Source: Streptomyces panaciradicis (GTDB lineage: Bacteria > Actinomycetota > Actinomycetes > Streptomycetales > Streptomycetaceae). Taken from it: a stretch of 64,000 nucleotides of DNA. Shown piece by piece: positions 26,592-39,306 of the stretch. The notes below the pieces were generated by a model. It searched no databases and was not told the DNA's origin. It saw only the letters and a list, made by a program, of their open reading frames with translations. The stretch lies in NCBI RefSeq assembly GCF_023516615.1, contig NZ_JAMGBF010000005.1:118786-182785 (forward strand), written 5' to 3'. How positions within the stretch are numbered: position 1 is the first letter of the stretch; each line of letters opens with the position of its first letter. Position numbers and translations under genes: made by a program.

Positions 26592-27871
26592 CGGCCCCGC
26601 CGCGGGACCGTGACGGCGACCGGGAGCAGGACCCGTCGGCGGCCCTCGCCGAGCCCGTCCTCAGGGTCGGCCGCGCCTGGACGGCGTCCCTCTCCCTGGC
26701 CAACGGAGCGATCTGGGTGGGCTGGTTCGGCCCCCTGCAGATCCTGCTGGCCTCGCAGGCGAAGGACTTCGCGCCCGGCACCGGCATGTCGAAGGAGACG
26801 ATGCTGGCCTGGGTGACCGGGATCGGCGCCGCGGTGTCCCTGGTCGCCAACCCGCTCTTCGGCGCCCTGTCGGACCGCACCACGTCCCGCCGCGGCCGCC
26901 GTACGCCGTGGATCGTGGCCGGGGCCGCGGGCGGGGCGCTGTCGCTGCTGCTGCTCGCGGGGGCGGGCGGCCTGTGGACGATGACGCTGGGCTGGTGCCT
27001 GGTCCAGCTGACCCTGAACGCGGCCTTCGCGGCGGTGACGGCGGCGGTCCCGGACCAGGTGCCCCGGCTCCAGCGCGGTGCGGTGGGCGGCTGGCTGGGC
27101 GCGGCGCAGATCCTCGGCGTGGTCGGCGGCACGGGACTGGCGACCGTCGCGGGCGGGATCGGCGCCGGATATGTGGCGTGCGCGGTGTTCACGCTGGCGG
27201 GAGTGCTGCCGTACGTGCTCGGCCACCCGGATGTGCGGCTGGGGCCGGCGGACCGGCCGGCGTGGTCCTGGCGGTCCTTCCTCGCCGGGTTCTGGCTGAG
27301 CCCGCGCCGGTACCCGGACCTGGGCTGGGCCTGGCTGACCCGCTTCCTGATCAACCTGAGCAACGCGCTGGTGCTGCTGTACCTGCTGTACTACCTCCGC
27401 GACCGCCTGCACCACCACGACCCCGAGCAGGGCGTGCTGGTGCTGACCGCGGTGAACGGCCTCACCCTGCTGGCCACGGTCGTCGTCGGCGGGGTGTGGT
27501 CGGACCGGGTCGGGCGGCGCAAGCCCTTCGTGATCTGGTCCGGGGTGCTGATGGCGGTCGCGACGGGCGCGCTGGCCGGCTGGCAGACCTGGCCGGGCGC
27601 GGTCGTCGCCGCGGCGGTCCTCGGGATCGGCTTCGGCGTGTTCACCTCGGTCGACTTCGCCCTGATGACGGACGTGCTGCCCGCGGCCCTGGACCGCGGC
27701 AAGGACCTCGGCGTGATCAACGTGGCCAACGCGCTGCCCCAGGTGGCCGCCCCCGCCCTGGCCGCGCCGATCGTCACCTACCTCGGCGGATACCGGGCGC
27801 TGTACGGGGTGGCGGCGGTCATCGGCCTGGCGGGGGCGGTGCTGGTGCGCCGGATCAGGGGGGTGGAGTGA
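26588..27871 (+). CDS. MFS transporter, probable glycoside importer
   Basis: A 427-residue major facilitator protein with about 12 helices. The loop 2-3 motif is GALSDRTTSRRGRRTPW and the symmetrical loop 8-9 motif is GGVWSDRVGRRKPF, close to those of the SLC45/GPH-like sugar transporters. It is translationally coupled to the GH1 beta-glucosidase, which suggests import of a beta-glucoside for intracellular cleavage. The first 25 residues are polar and Asp/Arg-rich. Confidence 0.9.
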   Translation: MTAPPRDRDGDREQDPSAALAEPVLRVGRAWTASLSLANGAIWVGWFGPLQILLASQAKDFAPGTGMSKETMLAWVTGIGAAVSLVANPLFGALSDRTTSRRGRRTPWIVAGAAGGALSLLLLAGAGGLWTMTLGWCLVQLTLNAAFAAVTAAVPDQVPRLQRGAVGGWLGAAQILGVVGGTGLATVAGGIGAGYVACAVFTLAGVLPYVLGHPDVRLGPADRPAWSWRSFLAGFWLSPRRYPDLGWAWLTRFLINLSNALVLLYLLYYLRDRLHHHDPEQGVLVLTAVNGLTLLATVVVGGVWSDRVGRRKPFVIWSGVLMAVATGALAGWQTWPGAVVAAAVLGIGFGVFTSVDFALMTDVLPAALDRGKDLGVINVANALPQVAAPALAAPIVTYLGGYRALYGVAAVIGLAGAVLVRRIRGVE

Positions 27872-27884
27872 CCCGCGGGCCTGC

Positions 27885-28739
27885 CTACAGGGCGCCGGCG
27901 TCCCGGGCCGCGTACACCGACGGATACACGGGCCGGTAGCCCAGCTCGCGGCGGATGCGGTCGGTGGACATGATCACCAGCCAGGGGTCGGGGTCGGTGC
28001 GCTCGTGCAGTGCGGCGGGCACCTCGGCCCCGTTGAGCTGGTGCAGTTCGACCGCCGTGACGGGGGCGTCGTCGGCGATGTTGTAGATCCGGCCGGCGAT
28101 GCCGGGGGCGTGCAGGACGCGCAGCAGACCCTGGGCGACGTCCGCGTGGTGGCCCATGTGCAGGCGCTGGGTCGCCGCCCACTGCCCGGCCCAGCGCAGC
28201 GACTGGGCGAGGTGCGGGTCGCCCTCGCCGTAGACGAAGGGCAGCCGGGCGATCCGCACGTCCATGCCGTCCATGGCCAGCAGTTCCCGTTCGGCCTCCG
28301 CCTTCGACGCGGGGTAGGCGCCCCACATCGCCCCGCCGGGCCGGCTCTCGTCCTCCTCCGTCACCGGCCGGCCCCGTCCCGTGCCGTACACCAGGCCGGT
28401 GCTGACCTGCACGAACCGCCGGACGCCGGAGGCGAGCGCGGCGCGGCCCAGCTCCACCGCCGCGTCCCGGTTGACGGCCCGCGCCTCCTCGTCGGGGACA
28501 CCGCGGAAGGCGGCGGCGACGTTCAGCACGGCGTCCGCCCCGGCCACCGCCTTGCCGAGCACCTCCGTGTCCCGCAGATCCCCGACCACGACCTCGGCGC
28601 CCAGCGCCGCGAACGGCTCCCCGCGCGCCGCGTCCCGTACCAGGACCCGTACGGTCTCCCCCGGCCGCCGCTGCGCCAGCAGCCTCGGCACGAAACGCCG
28701 TCCGACCTGTCCTGTCGTACCCGTGACCAATGTCAGCAT
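27885..28739 (-). CDS. NAD(P)-dependent epimerase/dehydratase (extended SDR)
   Basis: A 284-residue Rossmann-fold protein. The nucleotide-binding motif is TGTTGQVG (GxxGxxG) at residues 6-13, the acidic DLRD segment follows strand 3, and the active site is S-T at VSTGLVYG with Y-P-A-S-K (YxxxK). Extended SDRs act on nucleotide sugars, sterols or quinones; the substrate is not evident. A GAGGAG precedes the ATG. It is divergent from an XRE regulator, a common pairing for a redox enzyme and its repressor. Confidence 0.9.
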   Translation of the reverse strand: MLTLVTGTTGQVGRRFVPRLLAQRRPGETVRVLVRDAARGEPFAALGAEVVVGDLRDTEVLGKAVAGADAVLNVAAAFRGVPDEEARAVNRDAAVELGRAALASGVRRFVQVSTGLVYGTGRGRPVTEEDESRPGGAMWGAYPASKAEAERELLAMDGMDVRIARLPFVYGEGDPHLAQSLRWAGQWAATQRLHMGHHADVAQGLLRVLHAPGIAGRIYNIADDAPVTAVELHQLNGAEVPAALHERTDPDPWLVIMSTDRIRRELGYRPVYPSVYAARDAGAL

Positions 28740-28858
28740 GTGCTGCTCCTCTCGTCCCCACCCACCTTTCAGGGGGACGGCCGCCACCGGGAGAGACCTT
28801 CCGATCAGGGGATCGGCAGTCCCTGGATAAGCCGGGCGGCCTCCCGCACGCTTGAGGG

Positions 28859-29722
28859 GTGAACCGAGCCGAACTCGCCGACTTCCTGCGCCGCGGCCGC
28901 GCCCGCCTGGAGCCCTCCGACGTGGGCCTCGCGCCCGGCGCCCGCCGCCGCACACCGGGGCTGCGCCGTGAGGAGGTGGCCCAGCTGGCCGGCATGTCGG
29001 TCGACTACTACACGCGCCTGGAGCAGTCCCGGGGTCCGCGCCCGTCTCGGCAGATGCTGTCGGCGATGGCGCGGGCGCTCAGGCTGACGGCAGCCGAGCA
29101 CGACCATCTGTTCCATCTCGCCGGGGAGGAGCCGCCGCGGCGCGAGACGGCGTCGGCGCACGTCCGGCCGGGGCTGCTGCTGATCCTGGACCGGCTGTAC
29201 GACACTCCGGCCCAGCTGGTGAACGACTGCGGCGAGGTGCTGGCGCAGAACGCGATGGCGAAGGCGCTGGTCGGCGACGTGATGTCACGGCCGCGGCGGG
29301 AGCGGAACCTGGTCCGGCGCTTCTTCCTGGACCCGGACGCCCGGTCCCTCTTCCTCGACGAGGACCACGCGCCGCACGCCCGCTCGCACGTGGCCAACCT
29401 CCGCGCGGTGACCGCGGCCCGCCCCGACGACCCGGAACCGGCCGCCCTGGTCGCCGAACTGCGCGCCTGCAGTGAGGAGTTCGCGCGGCTGTGGGACGAG
29501 CACGAGGTGTCCCTGCGCAACCGCGCGACCAAACGCTTCCAGCACCCCCTGGTGGGCCTGCTGGAGCTCGACTGCGAGGTCATGCTCAGCCACGAGCACC
29601 ACCACCTGCTGATCGTCCACACGGCCCGCCCGGGCACCGAGTCCTACGAACGCCTGCAACTGCTGCGGGTGGTCGGACTGCAGGACATGGCCCCGTCGGA
29701 ATCAGAAGCCGAGACGCCGTAG
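28859..29722 (+). CDS. XRE-family regulator with MmyB-like C-terminal domain
   Basis: A 287-residue DNA-binding protein. A Cro/C1 helix-turn-helix lies at residues 28-85 (LRREEVAQLAGMSVDYYTRLEQ) after the conserved leader LADFLRRGRARLEP. The rest is the MmyB-like ligand domain (VNDCGEVLAQNAMAKAL, FDP-like HPLVGLLELDCEVM). In actinomycetes such regulators usually control a neighbouring SDR or oxidoreductase, here the divergent epimerase. The GTG start (28859) has no spaced ribosome binding site and may be leaderless. The 3' end overlaps era by 21 bp. Confidence 0.92.
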   Translation: MNRAELADFLRRGRARLEPSDVGLAPGARRRTPGLRREEVAQLAGMSVDYYTRLEQSRGPRPSRQMLSAMARALRLTAAEHDHLFHLAGEEPPRRETASAHVRPGLLLILDRLYDTPAQLVNDCGEVLAQNAMAKALVGDVMSRPRRERNLVRRFFLDPDARSLFLDEDHAPHARSHVANLRAVTAARPDDPEPAALVAELRACSEEFARLWDEHEVSLRNRATKRFQHPLVGLLELDCEVMLSHEHHHLLIVHTARPGTESYERLQLLRVVGLQDMAPSESEAETP

Positions 29723-30664
29723 CTGCTTGGGGTCCCGCTGCCAGTCCTTGGCGACCTTCACGTGGAGGTCGAGGAAGACGGGCGTGCCCAGCAGGGCCTC
29801 GATCTGCTTGCGGCTCTTGATGCCGACGTCCTTCAGGCGCTTGCCCTTGGGGCCGATGATGATGCCCTTCTGGCTGGGGCGCTCGATGTACAGGTTGGCG
29901 TGGATGTCGAGCAGCGGCTTGTCGGCGGGGCGGTCCTCGCGCGGGAGCATCTCCTCGACGACGACCGCGATGGAGTGCGGCAGCTCGTCACGGACGCCCT
30001 CCAGGGCCGCCTCACGGATCAGCTCGGCGATCATGACCTGCTCGGGCTCGTCGGTGAGGTCGCCCTCGGGGTAGAGCGCCGGCCCCTCGGGCAGGAGCGG
30101 GACGAGGAGGTCGGCCAGCAGGTTCACCTGCTTGTCGCCGACCGCGGACACCGGCACGATCTCCGCCCACTCGAAGCCGAGCTCCTTGCCCAGCTGGTCG
30201 ATGGCGATCAGCTGCTCGGCGAGGGTCTTGGAGTCGACGAGGTCGGTCTTGGTGACGATCGCGATCTTGGGGGTCTTGCGGATCCCCGCCAGCTCCTTGG
30301 CGATGAACCGGTCGCCGGGGCCGATCTTCTCGTTCGCGGGCAGGCAGAAGCCGATCACGTCGACCTCGGCCCACGTCGTGCGCACGATGTCGTTGAGCCG
30401 CTCGCCGAGCAGCGTGCGCGGCTTGTGCAGCCCGGGGGTGTCGACCAGGATGAGCTGGGCGTCCTCCCGGTGCACGATGCCCCGCACGGTGTGCCGCGTG
30501 GTCTGCGGCTGGTTCGCGGTGATCGCCACCTTCTGCCCGACCAGAGCGTTCGTGAGGGTGGACTTGCCCGCGTTGGGGCGGCCCACGAAGCAGGCGAAGC
30601 CGGCGCGGTGGACGGTTGCGCCCGACTCTTCGGATGACTGGGTACGAACACTCATGGCGTTCAT
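29702..30664 (-). CDS. era: GTPase Era
   Basis: A 320-residue ribosome-assembly GTPase that binds 16S rRNA near its 3' end. The G domain has G1 GRPNAGKS, G3 DTPG and G4 TKTD. The KH domain holds the GxxG loop in IIIGPKGKRLKDVG. A second start at 30655 is possible. In related genomes era follows the cda-mmcQ-CBS-ybeY-phoH group; here about 5 kb of other genes separates them. Confidence 0.97.
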   Translation of the reverse strand: MNAMSVRTQSSEESGATVHRAGFACFVGRPNAGKSTLTNALVGQKVAITANQPQTTRHTVRGIVHREDAQLILVDTPGLHKPRTLLGERLNDIVRTTWAEVDVIGFCLPANEKIGPGDRFIAKELAGIRKTPKIAIVTKTDLVDSKTLAEQLIAIDQLGKELGFEWAEIVPVSAVGDKQVNLLADLLVPLLPEGPALYPEGDLTDEPEQVMIAELIREAALEGVRDELPHSIAVVVEEMLPREDRPADKPLLDIHANLYIERPSQKGIIIGPKGKRLKDVGIKSRKQIEALLGTPVFLDLHVKVAKDWQRDPKQLRRLGF

Positions 30665-30705
30665 TGTCCCTGATCCACGGAGCGCCGCCGCACGGTGAGA
30701 TTCCG

Positions 30706-30737
30706 GTAACCCCAGCGCAACGAAACGTCACGGAAAC
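30706..30737 (+). promoter_or_regulatory. GlnR-like binding site upstream of amtB
   Basis: Repeated half-sites: GTAAC (30706-30710), N6, GCAAC (30717-30721), then GAAAC (30722-30726), N6, GAAAC (30733-30737). The 11-bp spacing of the pairs matches the gTnAC-N6-GaAAC GlnR pattern of Streptomyces nitrogen genes. The site is 69 bp before the amtB start. Confidence 0.6.
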
Positions 30738-30806
30738 ATCCTCGTACGCGTCCGGAAACGCGGGCCGGTGACCCTCTGACGAGCCCCCACCCCGTTGGAG
30801 ACGACC

Positions 30807-33359
<2,553 letters not shown>

Positions 33360-33417
33360 GGGTGCGGACCCCCACGGGGACGAGGTGATGGACGGGCGGG
33401 TGCGGACGCCCGTACGG

Positions 33418-34734
33418 TCAGCTGAGCGTGAGGGTGAGAATCCCGGAGTAGGAGCCGGGAGGCGTGAACGCCGGTACGTCCAGGGAGAGCTGGGCGTCCG
33501 CGGTGAACTCGCCGCCGGTGAGCGTGCCGTTGGCGGTGGAGGCGAGTGTCGCCCCCGTGGCGCCCACGGTGCCCGCCGAACCGGCCTTGCAGGTGCTGGG
33601 GCTGCCCGCCTTGGTGGCGCAGGCGGGGGTCCAGCTCAGCTTCCCGGCATCGATCTTGGCGCCGGGTCCGGTGAAGTCGGTGACCTTGCCGGTGAGCGAC
33701 CAGCCGGCCGGTCCGCCGCGGAAGTCCTTGACGGTGACCGTCTGCAGCGCGCCGGTCGAGGCACCGCCCTTGCCGAAGTCGACCGCCGACAGGGCGACGG
33801 CGTCCCCGGCCTGGGACATGGAGAGGGTCCCGGCCTTCACGGTGGTCGTCAGCTTCTGACTGCCGTCCGGGACGGGGGTGGTGTCGGTGACGGTGTAGAC
33901 GGCGGGCCCGGCGCCCAGGGCGTCGCTCCACGCGCTGCCCTCGTACGCCACGATCCCGGTCGTCGTCTTGTCGCTGACGGTGAGGGAACCGCTGATCTTC
34001 CCGTCGGTGCCGGCGGTGACCGTGGCCTTGTCCGCGGTCTGGTTGGCCCCGGAGCGTCCGGCGAGGGTCACGGCGGCGCCGGCGGTGAAGCCGCTGCCGG
34101 TGACGGTGACGCTGTCACCGGGCGCGCCGGTGGCCTTGCCGAGCTGGATGGCCCGGTTGTTGACCGGGGTGGAGTCCGTCGCCGTGATTGTCGCGGACGT
34201 CGGCGCGGGTGGATCGGTCACCGTGCAGGGGGTGTCCAGCTCCAGGATGTAGCTGGTGTGGATGTTGTAGTCGCCGGGCGAGAGCGTGATGGAGCCGGCG
34301 GTCGTGACCTTGAAGGTGCCGCTCATGGAGAACGACGGGAAGGCGCCGTTGCCCGGCACCGGGTCGTTCTTCTTCGGCCCCGCGACCGTGACGGAGCCCG
34401 TCTGGGCGCCGCCGAGGGTGACCTTGCCGGTGGGCGTCATGATGTCGGCCGGCAGGGCGATGGCGGTGGGGTTGCTGGCGGCGGGTTTGACGACCGTGTA
34501 GGTCACGGTGACGGTGTCGCCGACCTTGGGGGTGGGGTTGTCCACGGCGATGGCGGCCGTGGTGGTGCCGTCGATCGGCGGGATGCCCGCGACCGCGGGC
34601 GGGATGCAGTGCGTGGGGAAGTCCACGTTCGTGGCGGCGCCGGCCGGACAGGCCAGCGCGCCGCCCGCGGTGACCGCGAGCGCGGTCGCCCCGAGCAGAG
34701 ACGCCCAGCGGCGTCTTCGGGTGATCGGACCCAT
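33418..34734 (-). CDS. Secreted WxL-like repeat surface protein
   Basis: A 438-residue exported protein: signal peptide ending near CPAGAATN, then Ig-like beta domains rich in Thr/Val/Gly (GAPGDSVTVTGSGFTAGAAVTLAG resembles an IPT/TIG-type fold). The C-terminal 160 residues resemble a WxL domain: VKDFRGGPAGWSLTGKVTDF supplies the W-x-L element, and the chain ends in a strand PPGSYSGILTLTLS. In Firmicutes such domains attach proteins to peptidoglycan through a DUF916 partner, here encoded next. No sortase signal or membrane anchor is seen. Confidence 0.75.
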   Translation of the reverse strand: MGPITRRRRWASLLGATALAVTAGGALACPAGAATNVDFPTHCIPPAVAGIPPIDGTTTAAIAVDNPTPKVGDTVTVTYTVVKPAASNPTAIALPADIMTPTGKVTLGGAQTGSVTVAGPKKNDPVPGNGAFPSFSMSGTFKVTTAGSITLSPGDYNIHTSYILELDTPCTVTDPPAPTSATITATDSTPVNNRAIQLGKATGAPGDSVTVTGSGFTAGAAVTLAGRSGANQTADKATVTAGTDGKISGSLTVSDKTTTGIVAYEGSAWSDALGAGPAVYTVTDTTPVPDGSQKLTTTVKAGTLSMSQAGDAVALSAVDFGKGGASTGALQTVTVKDFRGGPAGWSLTGKVTDFTGPGAKIDAGKLSWTPACATKAGSPSTCKAGSAGTVGATGATLASTANGTLTGGEFTADAQLSLDVPAFTPPGSYSGILTLTLS

Positions 34735-34825
34735 GGGAGGTGCCCCCTTCTGTGTGCGCTCACTGGGGGCATTGATGTGTGGATCGCGTGAGAAGTCAAT
34801 GGAGACGCCGAAATGAACTGATGAA

Positions 34826-34860
34826 CCGTCAGTTCCTGTGTGGCGTACAGGAACTGACGG
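34826..34860 (-). terminator. Terminator after the small surface-protein gene
   Basis: A perfect 14-bp inverted repeat, CCGTCAGTTCCTGT (34826-34839) and ACAGGAACTGACGG (34847-34860), with a 7-base loop, lies 29 bp after the stop of the gene at 34890. It separates that gene from the WxL-like gene and may set their expression ratio. Confidence 0.75.
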
Positions 34861-34889
34861 CACATCGGCGAGAAGAGAACCCGCGTCCG

Positions 34890-35369
34890 TCAGTCGAAGA
34901 CGAAGGGGCCCGGGGACTGCGGAGCGGTCGCGGTGCAGGTGATGGTGATGCCGAAGACGGTCATCCGCAGCGAGCCACCGTAGGCGTCCAGGCTGTCACC
35001 GGAGGTGACGGTGCCCGAGAGGGGCCCGACGGTGACCGGGTCGCCGGCCGCCATGGCCGGGTTCTGCGTGCCGCTGAAGGTGTTGGTGCCGCCGGTCGCG
35101 CCGTTCGCCATGGTGAGGGTGGAGGTGATCGAGTTCGCCGAGAGGGCGATCGGAGCGGTGATCGCGGACGACGTGAGGGTGAGGGTGGCCGACGTGCCGT
35201 CCTGGGTGGCGGTGAGTGTGGCCTCGCCGCCGCCGAAGGCACCGCAGTCGGCATTGATGGTCGCCGTGCCGGGGGCGACGGCGAGGGCGCTGGGCGCGAA
35301 CGCGAGCGACGCGGCCGCGAGGGCCCCCACCGCCATGGCCGCACCTGTGGTCAGTCGTTTGACTCTCAT
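34890..35369 (-). CDS. Small secreted beta-rich protein
   Basis: A 159-residue exported protein with a signal peptide ending near PSALAVAP (about residue 32). The mature part is beta-strand-rich, Thr/Ser/Ala-rich and has two Cys far apart (INADCGAF near 42 and TITCTATAP near 147) that could form a disulfide closing a beta-sandwich. I do not recognise the family. Position and composition suggest a structural partner of the WxL-like and DUF916 proteins that follow on the same strand, although a strong terminator lies between. Confidence 0.75.
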   Translation of the reverse strand: MRVKRLTTGAAMAVGALAAASLAFAPSALAVAPGTATINADCGAFGGGEATLTATQDGTSATLTLTSSAITAPIALSANSITSTLTMANGATGGTNTFSGTQNPAMAAGDPVTVGPLSGTVTSGDSLDAYGGSLRMTVFGITITCTATAPQSPGPFVFD

Positions 35370-35558
35370 GGGGATCCGGCTCCCTTACTGCCATGCGGGG
35401 ATGGATGGGAGAGGTCCGCGGCCGTCAGGGGCGGCGTGGTGCGGTACGCCGCGTGGGGGGTGGATCTGACGGCCCGTCGGAACTACCGGTTCCATTGATG
35501 CCGGTGGGGCGGGCAGAGGACAAGGACGAATTCCGGACGGTTCTGAAACGGCCGGTAT
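35370..35558. other. Intergenic region, promoter of the surface-protein genes expected
   Basis: 189 bp between two genes of the same strand. No coding frame is convincing. It should hold the promoter for the gene at 35369, but no clear -35/-10 pair was found. Confidence 0.4.
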
Positions 35559-35912
35559 TCAGCCTGCAACCAGGCTGGTCCGTACCGTTCCGTCGGGCCC
35601 GGCCAGCAGGACCGGGGTCCCGGCGCCGCCCAGCTCCGCCACCGCCGCCCGGTCCGCGTCCTGCACCGACTCGGCCTCGGTCACCACGGCCGCCGCCTCC
35701 AGCGACTTCGCCCCCGAGGCCACCGCCATCGCCACCGCCGTGCGCAGGGCACTCAGTTTCAGTGACGGAAGGTCGACGGTCCCGGCGACGTACGTACGGC
35801 CGGTCTCGTCCCGTACGGCCGCCCCCTCGGGCACGCCGTTGCGGGCCCGCGCGGAACGGGCCAGGGTGACGATCTTGCGGTCCTCGAGGTCGAGCGCGCT
35901 GCTGTCGGTCAT
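35559..35912 (-). CDS. Cytidine-deaminase-like protein without the zinc site
   Basis: A 117-residue protein with the overall cytidine deaminase layout (DRKIVTLARSARARNGVPEGAAVRDETGRTYVAGTVDLPSLKLSALRTAVAMAVASGAK). The H/C-A-E and P-C-x-x-C zinc motifs are missing, and no Cys is present at all. It is therefore unlikely to deaminate cytidine. Short proteins of this type are often found beside era in actinomycetes and are annotated as cytidine deaminase by position. The hairpin AGCCTG-CAAC-CAGGCT (35561-35576) overlaps its last codons. Confidence 0.8.
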   Translation of the reverse strand: MTDSSALDLEDRKIVTLARSARARNGVPEGAAVRDETGRTYVAGTVDLPSLKLSALRTAVAMAVASGAKSLEAAAVVTEAESVQDADRAAVAELGGAGTPVLLAGPDGTVRTSLVAG

Positions 35913-35949
35913 GAACCGAGCATACGGAGCGGGTGCGCCGGGGGTGCGC

Positions 35950-36309
35950 TCAGGGACGGTCCAGGCGCAGCCGCTCGGCCCTCGGCAGACCGGCCACGAC
36001 CAGGTCGTACGAGTCCTCGACGAGCTCGCGCAGGAGCCGGTCCGGGAGATCGGCGTCGACCGTGACGGTGTTCCAGTGCCGCTTGTTCATGTGGTAGCCG
36101 GGGATGATCAGGCCCGGATGGTCGGCGCGCAGCCGGACGGCGTCCTCGGGGTCGCACTTGAGGTTCACGGTCAGGGGGCTCGCGCCGAGGTTGCTGAGCG
36201 CGAACATCTTGCCCAGCACCTTGAAGACCGAGGTCTCCGGGTTGAACGGGAAGTCCTCCACCACCGCGTTGAAGGACAGACACAGGCCGCGCAGTTCCTC
36301 GGGGGTCAT
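35950..36309 (-). CDS. MmcQ/YjbR family protein
   Basis: A 119-residue CyaY-like fold protein (YjbR). Typical segments are VVEDFPFNPETSVFKVLGKMFAL, VNLKCDPEDAVRLRADHPGLIIPGYHMNKRHWNTV and LRELVEDSYDLVVAGLPR. The family is often called DNA-binding, but the biochemical role is poorly defined. Its ATG overlaps the stop of the CBS-domain gene (ATGA, 36306-36309), so it is in the phoH-ybeY-CBS operon. Confidence 0.92.
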   Translation of the reverse strand: MTPEELRGLCLSFNAVVEDFPFNPETSVFKVLGKMFALSNLGASPLTVNLKCDPEDAVRLRADHPGLIIPGYHMNKRHWNTVTVDADLPDRLLRELVEDSYDLVVAGLPRAERLRLDRP

Positions 36310-37610
36310 GCGTCCTTCTCCTCCTCGGGCCCTTCCGCCGGCGCCACCGGCTCCACCAGCACGGTCACGATCTTGTTCCGGCGGCCGGCCGCCGCCTCGG
36401 CCGTCAGGCGCAGCTCGCGGCCGTCGGGGAGTTCGACCGTGCTGGAGGCGCCCGCGATGGGCACCCGGCCCAGGGCCTTCGCCAGCAGGCCGCCGACGGT
36501 CTCCACGTCCTCGTCGTCGTACTCGTCGAGGCCGTACAGCTCGCCGAGGTCGGTGATGTCGAGCCGGGCGGTGACGCGGAAGCGGTCGTCGCCGAGGTCC
36601 TCGACCGGGGGCAGCTCGCGGTCGTACTCGTCGGTGATCTCGCCGACGATCTCCTCCAGGATGTCCTCGATGGTGACGATGCCGGCCGTGCCGCCGTACT
36701 CGTCGATGACGACGGCGACGTGGTTGCGCTCCTGCTGCATCTCGCGCAGCAGGTCGCCGGCGTTCTTGGTGTCCGGGACGAAGGCGGCGGGGCGCATCGC
36801 CGTCGAGACCAGTTCGGACTCGGCGTCGCGGCTGATGTGCGTCTTGCGGGCCAGGTCCTTCAGGTACACGATGCCGACGATGTCGTCCTCGCTCTCGCCG
36901 GTGACCGGGATGCGGGAGAAGCCGGAGCGCAGGGCGAGGGTCAGGGCCTGGCGGATCGTCTTGTAGCGCTCGATGACGACCAGGTCCGTGCGCGGGACCA
37001 TGACCTCCCGCACGAGCGTGTCGCCGAGCTCGAAGACCGAGTGCACCATGCGGCGCTCCTCGTCCTCGATCAGCGACTCCTTCTCCGCGAGGTCGACCAG
37101 CGCGCGCAGCTCCGCCTCGGAGGCGAACGGACCGCGGCGGAAGCCCTTGCCGGGGGTGAGGGCGTTGCCGATGAGGATCAGCAGGTTCGGGATCGGCCCC
37201 ATGATCCTTGCCAGCGGCAGCAGCACGTACGCCGCCGCCGTCGCCGTGTTCAGCGGGTGCTGGCGGCCGATGGTGCGCGGGGAGACGCCGACGGCGACGT
37301 ACGACACCAGGACCATGACGCCGATCGCGGCGAGCAGGGCGCGTGTGGTGCCGTGCACGGACTGCAGACAGGCGTACGTCACCAGGGCTGCGGCCGCCAT
37401 CTCGCAGGCGACGCGGACCAGCAGGGCGACGTTCAGATAGCGGGTGGGGTCGGCCGCCACCTGCGCGAGCCTGTCGCTGCCTCGGCGGCCGGAGCGGACC
37501 GCCTCCTCGGCGCGGAAGCTCGAGACGCGGGCGAGGCCCGCCTCAGCACAGGCGGCGAGCCACGCGACGACGACCAGGGCGACGGCGCCCGCGACGATCT
37601 GCCCACTCAT
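36306..37610 (-). CDS. CNNM/CBS-domain membrane protein (CorC/HlyC family)
   Basis: A 434-residue protein: an N-terminal CNNM (DUF21) domain of three or four helices (residues 1-150), two CBS domains (about 205-330; [20 protein letters not shown] and [28 protein letters not shown]), and a C-terminal CorC_HlyC domain ending about residue 420. Relatives take part in magnesium/cobalt efflux; the hemolysin label is historical. ATGA overlaps couple it to ybeY upstream and to the YjbR gene downstream. Confidence 0.93.
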   Translation of the reverse strand: MSGQIVAGAVALVVVAWLAACAEAGLARVSSFRAEEAVRSGRRGSDRLAQVAADPTRYLNVALLVRVACEMAAAALVTYACLQSVHGTTRALLAAIGVMVLVSYVAVGVSPRTIGRQHPLNTATAAAYVLLPLARIMGPIPNLLILIGNALTPGKGFRRGPFASEAELRALVDLAEKESLIEDEERRMVHSVFELGDTLVREVMVPRTDLVVIERYKTIRQALTLALRSGFSRIPVTGESEDDIVGIVYLKDLARKTHISRDAESELVSTAMRPAAFVPDTKNAGDLLREMQQERNHVAVVIDEYGGTAGIVTIEDILEEIVGEITDEYDRELPPVEDLGDDRFRVTARLDITDLGELYGLDEYDDEDVETVGGLLAKALGRVPIAGASSTVELPDGRELRLTAEAAAGRRNKIVTVLVEPVAPAEGPEEEKDA

Positions 37611-38104
37611 GAGACGGTCGGGGCCGGGGACGGGCCGGTCAGGCCCTTCTCCGCGCGCCAGCCGTCCACGATGGCCGCCTGCAGGCCGAACATCTCGGCC
37701 TTCTCGTCCGGTTCCTCGTGGTCGTAGCCGAGCAGGTGCAGCACGCCGTGGACGGTGAGCAGCTGGAGCTCCTCGTCCATGGAGTGCTGCGTCTCGGCTT
37801 CCTCGCCCTGCTTCTTGGCGACCTCGGGGCACAGCACGATGTCGCCGAGGAGGCCCTGCGGGGGCTCGTCGTCGTCCTTCGACGGCGGACGCAGCTCGTC
37901 CATCGGGAAGGACATGACGTCCGTCGGCCCCGGCAGGTCCATCCACTGGATGTGCAACTGCTCCATGGCGTCGGCGTCCACCACGATCACCGAGAGCTCG
38001 GAGAGCGGGTGGATGCGCATCCGCGCGAGTGCGTAGCGGGCGATGTCGAGGATCGCCTGCTCGTCGACCTCGGTTCCGGACTCGTTGTTGACGTCGATCG
38101 ACAT
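37607..38104 (-). CDS. ybeY: Endoribonuclease YbeY (rRNA maturation factor)
   Basis: A 165-residue zinc metalloprotein for 16S rRNA 3'-end maturation and ribosome quality control. The metal site H-x3-H-x5-H is [11 protein letters not shown], and [10 protein letters not shown] is the other family segment. It lies 14 bp after phoH and overlaps the CBS-domain gene by ATGA. The phoH-ybeY-CBS-era order is a conserved bacterial group. Confidence 0.96.
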   Translation of the reverse strand: MSIDVNNESGTEVDEQAILDIARYALARMRIHPLSELSVIVVDADAMEQLHIQWMDLPGPTDVMSFPMDELRPPSKDDDEPPQGLLGDIVLCPEVAKKQGEEAETQHSMDEELQLLTVHGVLHLLGYDHEEPDEKAEMFGLQAAIVDGWRAEKGLTGPSPAPTVS

Positions 38105-38118
38105 GGCGCTGTGGTTTT

Positions 38119-39192
<1,074 letters not shown>

Positions 39193-39306
39193 GGGCCGGC
39201 TCTGTAGGCCTTGCTCGTCCTCCTAGATACGGCACGCACGCCACAAGGGCGGCCTGGCGGTTTCCAGGGTACGCCGGTGAACTGACAACGCCGTAGGACT
39301 TTTCGA

